DNA of 64,000 nucleotides from Cylindrodendrum hubeiense. Its lineage: Eukaryota > Ascomycota > Sordariomycetes > Hypocreales > Nectriaceae. This document shows, in pieces, positions 21,922 to 34,067 of this stretch. Each line of letters starts with the position of its first letter. The first letter of the stretch is position 1. The notes beneath the pieces are model-generated. The model saw nothing but the letters and a program-made list of their open reading frames with translations, was not told the DNA's origin and did no database searches. The position numbers and the translations under genes were made by a program. The stretch is from contig JAANBB010000036.1 in NCBI GenBank assembly GCA_014621425.1, forward strand, positions 62,001 to 126,000, written 5' to 3'.

Positions 21922-22859
21922 GATTGATGCTTGGGCTGGTCGCGCAAGGCAACTTTGTGGAGATTGGAGGGATTGGAGGGGCTGGTTGGATCAGTGAGGA
22001 GTGACGTGGGATTGGCACACGGTTTGTTTGGGAGGTAGTTGGGAGAAGCGCGAGAACTTAAGACGGTCAATCATCTGCACCTTTATCAGAGTGATTGGTT
22101 TTCAATTGGGAGCTTCTGGTACCCCGGCAATAGTGTTGGCATGGTTCGCGAGGAGCAGGGCAGGGGTCTGCAGATGGATGTGCTGGAATGCCCACCGTGC
22201 CGATTTGATAGCGGCGGCGGTTGGGTCACACTCGCTGTAGCTTGCCGTGCGCTACCGCTGTCCCATCGCCACACTTCTGTCACTTACCCGCTGGGGGGTT
22301 TATAGTTAGCGGCGAGGCCTCGTACGATGGAGGACTGCCTCCCCAGTTATTGGGAGAGATACCGGATAACCCCTAGCTGCCGATTCCATTACGACGGTAT
22401 GATGCACTCAGGTTGGATCGCTTCGGTACACGGTCATAGGGGATCGTTGAGTCTACAGCGACGTCGCCTTCCCCGTATTCTGCCATCCTCGCCAGCACCG
22501 CACGGTGCGTCCCAGCGCTTTGGCTTCGCTCCCGACGCTTCCCCATGTCTACAGCTGCGGCCGCATGAGCTCATGCTTTAAGTCCAAGAGTTTAGACCGT
22601 CCAACCGAATTTGGGATGGTATTTGGCTTGGCACTCCATGTAAAAGGTCGTCAATTATACTGTGGACCACCCTCCTCAACTGCGTAGTGGAGGCCATTAA
22701 TACAATGTCAACGGCGCGATTCATGGAGCAAAATAGTAGATAATCTTCATCAAATTCCATCCCAGGCTCGGCGGCTCTGGATCATCGGCTTTTCTAAATG
22801 CGGGCTCGTAATTTTGATTGAGCAGGAAACAAAGGAAACAACAAAAAAACATGAGACGT
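21922..22859. other. Intergenic, no supported gene
   Basis: It contains the upstream region of the FMN oxidase and the 3' flank of the aldolase. Open frames on both strands overlap without domain content. Confidence 0.4.
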
Positions 22860-23890
22860 TTATTCGCCCTTGCACAGCTCGCCCTTGGACTTCCAAATCT
22901 CGTACTCAAAGTCGGGCTGGAACTCGGTGTATAGGGTTTCCTGCGCCACAGTGTTAGTTCCATTTGCTGATGAGTGCGAGAGGATGTAGACTTACGGGAT
23001 CGGCGTTGACCTTGGCGGTAAACTCGGCCTCTTTCTCGCCAATGTAGTTCTTAGGCAGACCGGCGCTCTCAACGAGGAGCTGGACCTCGCAGGATCGCTC
23101 CATCAGGGTGTAAAGGTAAGCGGCCTCGTCGACGGTACCACCGGCAGTCAGGATGCCGTGGTTCTGCAGGACGATAACACGGCCCTTGTCGCCAAGAGCC
23201 TCGACGATGCGCTGGCCCTCCTCCTCGCCGAGGACGACACCGCCAAAGGCCTTGTACACAGACTGGGTCCCCCAGAAGTTGCAAGTGTCCTGGCTGATAA
23301 TGTCGAGCGGGCGTCCAAAGGTAGACCAGGCCTTGCCGTACTTGGAATGAGTGTGGCAAGCGGCGTGAATGTCTGGGCGAGCACGATGAATGGCGCTGTG
23401 GATCATGAAGCCGGCGGCGTTGACGGCAGTCCTGTTGCCGCCGATGACCTGGCCGTCCTCGTCAATCTGCACCATGTCGCTGGCCTTGAGCATGCCAAAG
23501 TGGACTCCCAGGCTGTCGCGAGTCAGCAGCGATGCGCGGCAGGGGGCGCGCCAAGGGGACTCACGGGTTGATCCAAAAGGTGTTAGGGTCGACGGGGTCG
23601 CGCACACTAATGTGGCCGCTGGTGCCCTCTGTGTATCCCTTTCTGGCGAAGACCCTGAAGGCGCCGGCCATGTGCTCGAGCTGCCACTGGCGCTTCTTGT
23701 AGGGGTCGGTGATTGTGGGAATGCCGGCGAACGGGAACCCGCCGGTGGCCAGCGCAGCCAGGTTGGTTGCGGCCTCAGGGGCCTTTTCGGCCTTGACCTC
23801 CTGGGGCTGCTCGGCCACGGGGGTGGAGATGGCCTCGACCTTGAGCTCGGCGGGCTGGGTGAGGGTGGTGGTGGTGGTGGTGGTAGACAT
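22860..23890 (-). CDS. Class II aldolase/adducin-domain protein
   Basis: Three exons: complement(join(22860..22940, 22996..23512, 23565..23890)), 307 residues. Residues 4-10 are a Thr run encoded by an ACC repeat, followed by a Pro/Glu-rich tail to about residue 45. The domain then shows MAGAFRVFARKGYTEGTSGH, NPLGVHFGMLKASDM, and HRARPDIHAACHTHSKYG near residue 160 with the zinc-ligand His pair. VIVLQNHGILTAGGTVDEA follows with a further His ligand. The family includes fuculose-phosphate aldolase, ribulose-phosphate epimerase and cytosolic fungal members of unknown substrate; the fold is a zinc aldolase. It shares a 780-bp upstream region with the divergent Zn2Cys6 regulator, which may control it. 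Joining of the first two exons gives INPLGVHFG, as in relatives. Confidence 0.9.
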
Positions 23891-24670
23891 GGCGTAGGTA
23901 GAGACGGTTGTCTTGTGTGTGTGTGTGGCTGTGTGTGTGTACCTCTGCGTATGCCTCTGTATGTGTCTGTGAGTACCTCTGTGTGGTCGTTTATATCTCA
24001 GGCTGTTGTTGGTTGAAGATTGTGAATGTAAATGCAGCGAATGCATCCAGGGCGTCCCGGTCGAGATAAGATCTATTAAACACTTTGTCGACGATGGGGC
24101 TCTACCTATTCCACCTCCTCCACCTACCCAAACCGTCAGGGCCGCCTCGGCAAATGCGCGATTACAATGCACGAAATCGCCGCCTTGAGCCGCCACGTGC
24201 CGCAGCAGTGGCAAAGCGCTCGCAACAGCTGCTTCTGACGCCCAATTCCGGGATGCAGTTGCCAAATGCTGTGGCCGCGCTAGCGTCCGCGGTGGCCTTC
24301 CTCTTGGGGGCCTGGCTTGCAGGGAGCGCAGGGAAGGGCAGTACAGAGCGATCCTAGCGCCAGATCTATCAGTGATCGGCCCCAGTGCCGCTTGGCCTAT
24401 CGCCCGCCCCGACGTCACGTCTCTACAGTGGGCAGACTGTACTGGAGGCGACGCCGCAGACGCCAAAATGGGGCCATTTCTCCTCCATCCGTCCCCCTCG
24501 TCCTCCCACGCTCTGGCTTTCCCTTTCTCCGACCTGCTCGCACGCAGACCTTCCTTGCCCATATTCCGGAACTGTGCTCCCCTGTCGCATCGTGTCGGTT
24601 TCGATTCCGACTCGTGTGGGTTCCCATCTCATCTCATCTCGGGCTCCAGCCGACATGGCCCCATCGCCAT
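23891..24670. promoter_or_regulatory. Divergent promoter region with GT microsatellite
   Basis: The 780 bp between aldolase and regulator starts include a GT-rich simple repeat (about 23912-23975) in the aldolase 5' leader. The neighbouring GGT/ACC run at about 23864-23884 is inside the aldolase coding start. An ATG at 24654, out of frame with the regulator, opens a short overlapping upstream frame. Confidence 0.45.
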
Positions 24671-26998
24671 ATGCCGGCCTCACAGACACCCGCAGCCACA
24701 CTCCCGATCCCGGCAGCTCCCAGAACCGCCCACAGCCGGAAGCGCACCAAGACCTTCACGGGCTGCTGGACCTGCCGCTCCCGCAAGATCAAGTGCGACG
24801 AGGCCCGGCCGCACTGCCGCCAGTGTAGCGACAAGAGCCTGGCCTGCGAGGGATATGGCACCCGGCTGCAATGGCTCTCCCCGGAGACCGGCTGTAGGAC
24901 CGGGTTTCGCTCCGAGATACCCTCTCTGACGACCCAGGCGCTACGCCGTCACATACCCGCTGGTAGGTCCACAGTGATCCACTCTCCTCCGTCTCCATGG
25001 TTCATCGATGGCCCGTTCTGCCCCATTGAGCATGCGTATGCATTCACTGACACTCACTGCAGAGCCCCCCAAGTCCGTCTTGAGCTGGAACCAGGTCGAC
25101 GGAATCCTCCGCTTTATTGACACACTTGAACTCGGCTGGGGTCCATCGCACGACGAGGGTGTCTGTGCTAGTATCCAGAATTTTGGAGTCTTCGGCGGAG
25201 AGTGCTCCTCTCCTGCAAATGTTCCCCAGAAGATCGATTACGTTTCTCCCCAGAACAACGCCGCTGTCGACTTCACCACGGAGTCACTCGCTCCGGCGTT
25301 ACTAGAGCCCCTGGAATCCTTCGCCTCCCCTTCCTATTCCGAGACTGCTGCTGCATGGGATCTGTGCAACCTGCATGACGCACAATCCCACGCCCAGTCG
25401 CTTGGTTTCACGGACCAGCAAGATTCCACGGCTGGTGATGTCGTCTTGAGCGATGCTTTGAGTTGTGTCACTCCTCAAAAAGAAGCGCCGTACTTCCATG
25501 ATGACGCAAAACTAATCAAGCAGTCGACGCCGGAGGAGACTTGGCATCTCGTCTCATATCCCCAGTTCCAGTCCATTGCCCCCAATGCCATCTCCAAACA
25601 GGAACGTTTCTTGATGAACCACTACATGAACAGAGTGGTCAATCTCTTTTGCGTAATAGACAATGGCAAGAGCCCCTGGAAGACCATACACCTCCCCAAA
25701 GTTCTACAGGGTGCTGGTGAGTTGTCCTTTGCTGGCCAAACCACCAGAATTCGTAGTGCGCTGAGGAACGCCCTACTCTCCATTAGCGCTTTCTATCTAT
25801 CCAATGACCGCCACACTTCCCATCACGAGGATGAAGCCAAGAAATGGGGCGAAGTTGCTTCGCGATACCGTTACGATGCCATCGGACTACTGAAAGAGGG
25901 CGTCGAGATGGACCTCTACACTAAGCAAAGGCCAAAATACAAGGAGTTCCTTGCCACTATGTTATCCATGATTACTATCAATGTATGTTGACCCTTCGGC
26001 CTCCTTCCTTCCATCCCGCCAGTGCTGACAATCGCCAGGTAATGTCAGGAGATACGAGTACCTGCAGTGTACATTTAGATGGTGCTGAACAGCTCATAAG
26101 CCACATGAGCATTCGTAAAGCCAAATTTTCCAGGAAGGCCCACGCTCTTCGCCGAATCTACCTATACCTACGAGTTATATACGAAAGCACGGCCGTGAAG
26201 ACTCGGGACCGAGGTGGCTCCCGCTTCTCTTCCTTCCTGGCCTCAAGCAGGACGATGGGACCTGGTCTTTCGGCCGTTCCGAAGCGACTTTTCGTCGAGG
26301 ATGAGCAATCACCTTCATCTATGGTGCCCATGGAATCTGACGTTGGCCCAGTTCAAGATCCGGACGCGGAAATGGCGGCATATGAATGCATTTATGGCAT
26401 CCCTCAAAGCCTCCTCATGATGCTCAAGGAAGCCATCGAGGTGATTGACGAGGTTGAACACGAGCGCGCTGTAACAAGAAGCGTGCGCATATCCGAATCC
26501 CTGGAGGTCCTGTGTGAAGATCTTGAAAAGGAAATCTTGGACTGGCCTCTCGAGGAACGGCTCAAACGGTGCAGAGAGACGAACAAAGGCATAAGCGCCA
26601 ACATCATCTACCACCAAACGAGAGCTTTCCACAACGCTCTCATCATATACTTTTCTCAAAACGTCCGATTGCTTGGACATCGCTACTTGCGTCCTTACGT
26701 GGAGGTTATTCTCGACAGCATTGAAGCCATTGAAAAGATCAAGACTGAGACCAAAATCCTGGCCGCTCCGCTGTTCTGGCCTGCTTTTATCGGCGCCACG
26801 GAAGCTTTCGAGTCGCAACATCAAGACAGGTTCAGGCAATGGTATGGAAATGTGGACGTGTATGGCATCGAGGCTGTGAGGACAGGAATTCAGGTAGTTC
26901 ACGAGGTCTGGTGCCAGGGCTCGGCATCCAACGGACAGTTGATGAGCTCGTGGCGAACCATTGTTGATCGAACGGGAAACAGTCTAATGCTAACATGA
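24671..26998 (+). CDS. Zn2Cys6 transcription factor (Fungal_trans_2-like)
   Basis: Three exons: join(24671..24962, 25063..25982, 26039..26998), 723 residues. The binuclear cluster begins with GCWTCRSRKIKCDEARPHC and continues RQC and SLAC, residues ~33-60, preceded by basic residues for DNA contact. The long helical C-terminal region (RYRYDAIGLLKEG, HLDGAEQLISHM, YECIYGIPQSLLMMLKEAI) is of the type seen in arginine-regulator-like (ARG81) fungal proteins. The upstream frame without ATG before 24671 supports this start. It should be a nuclear activator or repressor; targets are unknown. The divergent class II aldolase and perhaps the FMN oxidase beyond it are the nearest candidates. Confidence 0.87.
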
Positions 26999-27689
26999 TA
27001 ATGGGAGAGAGAATCAATTGCTTTGTTCAACTATCTCTTCAGTATTCATAGCTTAGATAGTTCTCACAGGTTTCGGAGCGCTTCAGATATACATACCAAT
27101 GATGAACAAAATAATTACAAAGTTCATTGTTAAATAACGAGGTAGACTCTTTAATTTTTCGTTTATAAGAGGTAATGCAATTTATCATTGCTAGAAGACA
27201 TACTGTTTCTTGTGTATTGAAGCGGCGGGGATTGCCGCATCGGGCAGGAAGGGCCGGGAAATGTGGGGCCGCCCGGAAGGGCGGATAAAAGGGAGGGTCT
27301 CCGACCGGAGACCTAGAGGATCATCAAGCATCAACACACAAGAGTTACCTTTTGAAAGGATAGCTTGGTGGAGGAACGAGACCTTCCCTAGCCCTCCTAG
27401 CAGAGCCTGTTTTAATTTCTGTATTATCTGTATTAATTCGAATCCCCCTCCGATTTTTCTCTGCTGTTTGTCGCGCCCGAGTCTTTGGGGTCGGGATTTA
27501 CATCACTTTATTCACGGTTTTCAACGCCTTGCCAACGCGAAGACCATCTTTCTTTCAGCTCAAGCACCTAATTAGATGCTTTCCTTCCCTTTGAACCAAG
27601 AGTCAAGAAGTCACAGCCAATAGCTCCAGCTGTGGCCTACGCACATACCCGACCCAGGGAGACTTGCTGCTGACACTTGAACGAGGATT
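26999..27689. other. Intergenic; LTR-like block
   Basis: About 27210-27500 has a promoter/leader look typical of fungal LTRs: a GGATAAAAGGGAGGG TATA-like core, a short CTCCGACCGGAG palindrome and a long pyrimidine-rich tail. I could not find matching TG...CA ends, a primer-binding site or a target duplication, so an LTR is only possible. Confidence 0.25.
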
Positions 27690-28760
27690 TCTGTGGGAGG
27701 GCACTTATTTGGTGTTGGGCTACGACTCCTTTTTCCGCCGCTTCAATGGGTCTCTATTATAGAGGCAGTCAGTGCTATAGGGAGACGCATCAAGCCCTGT
27801 GTTATCTTCACTGGAAACAACGTGCAAGGACAGTGGTTTCCTGAGGCTTTTCCTGATTGGGCTTATGATTGCTCGCCAACAGGCTGGTCCAACGCCCGGA
27901 TCTGTGAGAAATGGCTTAGGGATGTGTTTCTGCCGGCCACAAGGCCAAATGATCCTGCTCTTTGGAGGATCTTGGTCCTCGATGGCTTCTCTCCTCATAT
28001 CTCGCCCCGATTTCGCTTCCGAGCATTATTTTATTGTGTTCAGCTACTTTATTTACCCCCCTATTTATTAACATTGGTGTATTTGGCCCACTAAAGTTAG
28101 CTTTCCGGCAGTGTGCAAGATAGTATGTATTATTCTCAACCACTATCCCAATTCAAAAATAATACTTCTTATAAATATATGAAGAGGTATCTAAGGAAGC
28201 CCTGAGTTAGAGGAACATCCGAGGTGGGTTTTTAGGTATAGGAATTTGGCCCATTAATGTGGAAAAGCCATTAACTAGTACACATTATCATTACTAACTA
28301 ACTCCCCACTATTAGAACACCGCTATAGATATTAAAATACCACAGGGCTCTAAAGCTTCTTAGGGACTATATTCTATATATACCTAGGAATAGAACTGAG
28401 CTTAAGATCTAGCTAAATTGGGTGCAGGAGGGCATCAGTAATATTAGCCAGCTAGTCCACGGTATTAGAAGTCATACTGGAAATAATATTGAGTAACTCC
28501 ACGCTAATAACACCACTTTGAAGAGGAAATATACATATCTAGAAGACCACTTAGAATCACAGAAGGCTACAGATCATAAGACAGTCACTTATGATACCAA
28601 GGCTTTATTTCCCACAGCTAAAGAGATTGCTAAAGCCCGGCCAGTACCTAAGATCAATTTAACCTCGAAGATCCTACGCAAGCAGTGCAAGATTGAGCCT
28701 GTGCAAAAAGGACCTGGACATTCAACGGTGGACAGCATGATGAATGATTTCCAGACGTAG
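27690..28760 (+). mobile_element. Relic of a pogo/Fot1-type DDE transposon
   Basis: The frame 27693-28094 reads WVSIIEAVSAIGRRIKP, VIFTGNNVQGQWFP, GWSNARICEKWLRDVF and WRILVLDGFSPHIS. That order matches the DDE domain of pogo/Fot1 transposases, the last block holding the second catalytic Asp (LDG.S.H). The frame then breaks: QLLYLPP is followed by shifts and stops. A C-terminal piece (28518-28760) is embedded in AT-rich sequence. The N-terminal DNA-binding part and inverted repeats were not found. It cannot encode an active transposase. The AT shift suggests RIP. Confidence 0.72.
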
Positions 28761-29489
28761 CGAATTAATTTATATTTATTTCGTGGAGAAATCCGATGTT
28801 GAAGACACAGCTGTATCTCGTCTAAGTGCGCGGAAAGGTGGGTCCCTACCTTAATTACCCCACGCTGGCCGCAAGTGGAAAACATTTCACCAATGGCCAG
28901 AGGGCAGGGCCCAATCGGAATTGTCCCCGGGCCCAGTGCAGGCCCGGCAGTTGGTTATGATGATGCTCTGGAGAACTGGACGAGCCCCTCAAACGACATC
29001 TGTCGGAAGGTAATATACACGAGCAGAGCTTATTCGGATTCAGACCCCGGCCCCAGCTGTGGTCAACTACTGATTTTTAGCCCATGTAGGCGAGAAGGTA
29101 GCAATGGGGACAATTAGGCTGGGTGTAAGTTCAAGCTACTGTATAATCAAATTATTAACGAGCTGCTGATACAAACGAGAACAAGCAGCTGGGGTTAAGT
29201 AGACGTGAGCCCTAGCCTTATGGAACACCGCTATGCCCCCTAACCACTGCTCTTTTTTCCGGCTACCAATGAGGAGAAAGCGACCATCAGCGGCCGCGAT
29301 CGACAATGTACTTGAGCTGAGTTCCGATGGTATTGCAACTAGCAGACTCTCCAAGCGAATTGCCACCGCCACCACAAATACTAGCTCAGCGAAATCCGTC
29401 CGCTGTCTTAGGTCTTCTATTTGCCACGGCTCGGGTTTTTAATGAGCGGGCAGCATGCAGGTGGTGGGTGGGGAGGTGGCTACGTTTCT
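28761..29489. other. Intergenic, no supported gene
   Basis: 3' flank of the ankyrin-repeat gene. Short overlapping frames only; no domain or repeat recognised. Confidence 0.4.
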
Positions 29490-32400
29490 TCAAGCACGCT
29501 CTCGTTCTCCGCGTAGCCGTTCCGGGCAGAGCACCGTGACGGTATCCGTATGGCCGTGCCGGGCGGCCCCGTGCAGCGGCGTTGACCCGTCGGCATCCTT
29601 CGCGTCTTTATCAGCGCCCTCGCTCTTATCAGTACCTGGGTTGACGAGCCACTCGACTACGTCTGACTTCCCCGCCATAGCTGCCAGATGCAATACAGTC
29701 CTGCCTTTATTATTTCTCAGCCTTTTGTTCACGACTTGCCACAGATACTGAATGACGCCCTTATGCCCCCTGTATGCAGCTGAAAGCAGTGGTGTATTCC
29801 CTGAGGCGTCCAGTATATCCGCCGTAGCCCCCGCCTCAATCAATGAGCAGACCACGTCGATATGGCCGTTCATTACAGCGCAGTGTAACGGCGTCAGTCC
29901 ATCTTTGCCACGCGCGTCACGTTCTGCGCCTTGTCGGATGATATCTAGGACGATTGAGTTATCACCACGTTGGCAAGCGTAATGTAGTGGTGTCCATTCG
30001 ATAAGGTCTCTTGCATTGACATCTGCTCGATTTTCCAAGAGTGTTCGGGCGAGTTTTGCCGATTTTGTCGCTGCAGCATAATGTAGTGGCGTCCAATCGT
30101 GAATATCCTTTGGGCTCGGATCATTCCCATGTTCCAGATGTCTCTTCATCTCCCACTCATACCCAGATTGAGTAATTTGATGGAGCTCTGTAAAGTTGAA
30201 TGTTGAGGGGTAAATCGTATGTTCCTCAATAGACTCGCTTTCGCCTCCAGTAGACTCGCTTTCGCCTCCAGTAAACTCAATCTCTTGCTCAATAGACTCA
30301 TCTTCTTCAACGAGGTCGTGGCTCCATGGACGCCCCTGGCTCTTGTATAACCTGAAAAGAATTGTTAATGTCTCCTGATTACTGGCTTTCAGTTCCTTCT
30401 GAAGAGCTATTTTCAGCTCCTCTAACCCCCTCATATTCATTTCGCCATATTGCTGATCTTTTCTTAGTTCAATAGTTACAATGAGTATCCTTAAAAATTC
30501 CAACAAAATAGCGGTAGCCCTTGTGGCAATCCTGCTATGTTCCGAAAATGTGTTTACTATAGGTCCAGCAGTAATATCAATCTGTTCTTGAAACGTTTTT
30601 GCTATTCGAAACAGCCACAAGTATACATCACTGGCCTCCTTCCAGTGTTGCCGCTCCTCGTATTGCTTAGCATGTTGCTGTGCCAGCTCGATAATTGCAT
30701 CAGCCTGTGGAAGCTTCTGTTCCACGCTCAGCGGTGGAATAATACTCAGATAGATTTGATCAGGACTCCCCAGTCCAGTACTGTGAATATCCTGAGCTAA
30801 CTTCAATAGTCGACCATTTCGGAGCGTAAATTGTTGCCAAGAATTGGTGCTGTTAATGTCACTGTGCCGTATAATATCAGCTCCACCCTCAATGGGAGCC
30901 GGTAACACCTTTGCCGCAGCCCGCATGAAAGACGAAAACATATTGCGGGCATAGACGAGCTTCAAGGGGTCATATGACTCTGTCGCTAGGAGGGTATAAC
31001 TTTTTTCCTCTTCATCAACAAGCTTGCCGGCTTCGTCAATATTAAGTGCTTCCAACTCTCGACTCCTGTATTTGTGGCTTCCGTTGTCTGAGGTTGCAGA
31101 TGTCATCTCAGGGCTCAACCCACCAATGACTCGATGATTCGCTACCACAAGCGTGCCTTCCTCATCCTTCTCAGCTCCTATAATTCCTGACATATCGCGA
31201 GGAATCCACCACTGAAGATCTCGATAAATGGCTCGAGTGGCAGTGCCTAAAATTCGCAGGCTTCGCTTCGCAAGCGACCCTTCGATGCGAGGCCATGGGT
31301 CTCTATCATCATCGGAAGGTAGAATTTCTTCAACCATCTGCCCTTCCGGTTGTTCTTGATATCGTATGTTCTCCTCCTTGTTGACAGAATATAGCCACAA
31401 AGATAGCACTGCTTCTATCTCATCCAAGCGCACTCTCCAGTTTCCAGTTTGTCTTTGCAAATGGACATAGATAGACTGCGCATCTGATTGGGTAGATCGT
31501 GCTTCAAACTGCCAGACAGCCGTGGAAGAGTGACTGAAAATAGTGTCCATCGTAATTTCGATTGCCCTTGCAAGGAGTATGGCCTCCTGGGATGGAGGGC
31601 CACGCCAGCGCACGAGCTTACCAAGACCTCTCCTTATCGTCATCATCTTATGCGCCTCAGAGTCGTGAATTTCTCTTGCCTCGGATTCTTCGCTTTCGCT
31701 TGCCAGTTCAAGTGTCTCGTATGTTTGCGTCCCGCCTGTCACGATCCTCCAGTCCTTAATGGCATTATCGGAGCTTGAGTTATCCGGCCAAGTTGCGCTG
31801 CCAAGATCCCTCAATGCTGTTGTAAACCACTCAAGCTCGAATCCTGGAATGAGGCTCTTGGATTGTGGAGGCATAGCGAGCCCGCGTCGAACCCACGCCC
31901 TGAGACAGGACATTAAGACGACTGCGATAAGCTGAGCAATCGAGGCAGAAAAGTGCATTCCACGCAGCCCGACAAACTGTACGATGAAACCGCAAAGGCT
32001 GATCAAGGTGCCAATAATAGCTTTGAATTCTAAGAAAGCTGTTTGGCTTTCCTTTTTTGTTGTTTTTGTCGACGTGCTGGGCTTATCCGCTCGTTCTGAT
32101 GTTGTAATTTGAGTTCGACTTTCTTTGGTATATATTGCGAACGATTTGAAAGTCTGGTCGCTCACAGTTTGATCCTTCTGCAGCCAAACTATTCGAGCCT
32201 GTCTCCCCTCTGTTACTCGATATCTTTTCTCTTTGGTACTGCTTTCCACGACATGGGAACATATCAGCATACCAACTACCAAGACAAGTGTCCCAGCCGC
32301 ATTGCAAGGAAACGCATATGCGGCGATTGGCTTTTCATTTTTCCGCCATCTTAGTGTGGGATAGTAAGTGGCGAATCCGGAGAATGCAAGGACTCCCAGC

Positions 32401-33271
32401 TGCAAGATGGTCCCGATGACTGCTACTGCGCGTAATTCCCCTCTCCCAGATTGGGTATGTGAGTTGAGCGAGATATTTGGTGTTTCCACAGACGTATTTC
32501 GTATGACGATGATTTCCGGTGGTGGCGAACAATCTTTTGATTCTAGCTCTATGCTGCTGTTGTCCCCCCCAAAACTGCCGGGGTAGCAAGAATTACGAAA
32601 TTGGCGGAAACTTTCCTTGAGTCTCAACCACCATTGCTTGAAGTCGACTTGGACGCTCAACTCTGGGGAAACGTCAGTGTCTGTATTTGGGAGGCGAATG
32701 GACATACGGACCTACTTCTTCAAGATCCTTACCTAACACTTCTTTCAATTCTCGAGTCACAATCTTTGGAACATCTGAACTACTTTCCATCCGCTGCATG
32801 TCCTCCGGGAGCAAGCATATGAGTTCCACGACCTCTGCTGACCCCATACATCTCACCACCTCCTGGCCATTCCAGAGCTCACATACTTCCCCCGAGGTAG
32901 ACGACATTAGATCTGCCTCAGCGACGGCGAGGTTCTCCCTGGCTCTCCCGACAAGGGCTTTGAGCCATGAAGGGCCCCCAACTCTGATGGCGCTAACGAT
33001 AGCAGTGATTATACCCAGGGGAGCCATTGCCAGTATGACATTGTCAGCCCAGCCCATCGACTGGCTCATAAACTGCATGGTGACTCGTTCCCCAAAGAGC
33101 GCCAGCAGCCTGGTAGGAGAAAATCAGCATGAGTTGTACCAGCATGGATAATGTGACCCACGGTGCCAGGTCCGAGAATAGGTTGTTGGAAAATTCATCT
33201 CCAGTATCGGCAGCCACGGATTGTATGAGCGATACGGCGATGAGGAAGCCAAGGTAGCTGGTAGCGAGCAT
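29490..33271 (-). CDS. Large membrane protein with C-terminal ankyrin repeats
   Basis: Three exons: complement(join(29490..32662, 32733..33109, 33162..33271)), 1219 residues; introns of 52 and 70 nt are in phase. Residues 1-21 look like a signal peptide. A conserved fungal block then reads LLALFGERVTMQFMSQSMGW, a hydrophobic stretch near 57-80, and ARENLAVAEADLMSSTS plus CELWNGQEVVRCMGS. Further membrane segments lie around AVIGTILQLGVLAFSGFATY, NAAGTLVLVVGMLICSHVV and IIGTLISLCGFIVQFVGL. The last ~230 residues hold about six ankyrin repeats (DWTPLHYAA, EWTPLHYACQRGD, GLTPLHCAVMNGH, GNTPLLSAAYRGH, GRTVLHLAAMAGK, GSTPLHGAARHGH). A small in-frame duplication encodes ESTGGESESTGGESES. Function unknown; such proteins are numerous and variable in Pezizomycotina. 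The protein stops soon after the last repeat, so the array may be shortened. Confidence 0.85.
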
Positions 33272-34067
33272 TTTGCCAGTGGAATAGGAGCGCGGGAGCT
33301 AGAGTGAATAAGTTGCGAGAGTTGGGAGAGCGCAAAATGCAACCGAGGGGAATAGTTTGCTCAGCCTAGTAGTCTAGGCGGATTCCAGAGTAAGCAGGAG
33401 GCCTCGACGAGGATGCCTCGTCGATGTGCCGCGGGGTATTTTTGACCTCAGCTGGTCATTTCCTGCATGATGGTGGCTGGCAATACCAAAATTTGGTTGG
33501 TTGGCATATGCACATTTGCCTAGACTCCGCCACCTATTTGCAGGAAAAGAGCAGGAGCAGGCTGTGGATGGTGATGGCTGGTATTTTTTCTGCGACACTT
33601 TTCTTTTGGCTCCAAGCCTACTCAGACAGGAAGACGGGGTGGCAGCAGGCGAGGCGGTACGGAATTACTCTGTCCTGCAAGAGGCGGCCTCCTCACGCTG
33701 CCGAAAACTGCGTCTCTAGGACGACCCAGCTACCCGGAGCCGGTGATGCACCGCCGACAGTTAATAATCAATGAATATTTAAGCACCATCCTTGATATTT
33801 GAGATATCTACTGATCTAAATAATGATTTTAGCTTAACATAATGAAGTTGAGATAAGCTAGAGACTTTACTACGAGTATTTGTATCTAGCATAGCACTGT
33901 CCGAAGTTGATGTTATAGAATCAGGTTCTGTTGTAGAAAGATTGACTAATATTTTAGAAAGGGTTGTCGGTTTTATTCTACTACATAAAGGTTAAAAATA
34001 TATAAATTTATATAATTGAGTATGCTATAGTCATGGAGAGCCAGTAATACTAAAGTTCTCAAGGCTG
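33272..34067. other. Intergenic, AT-rich in its right half
   Basis: The left part is the upstream region of the ankyrin gene. From about 33720 it is occupied by the AT-shifted repeat listed next. No gene is supported. Confidence 0.4.
33720..34000. repeat. Diverged repeat, copy A (AT-shifted)
   Basis: It matches 36460-36735 in the same orientation. The differences are largely C in copy B to T here and G to A: for example ACTCCACCACGGAAAGG in B corresponds to ATTCTACTACATAAAGG in A. This is the transition pattern of RIP acting on a duplicated sequence. Confidence 0.7.

Noticed and set aside
27210..27570. Solo LTR
   Set aside because: Promoter-like and pyrimidine-rich features only; no terminal TG/CA pair, primer-binding site or target duplication found.
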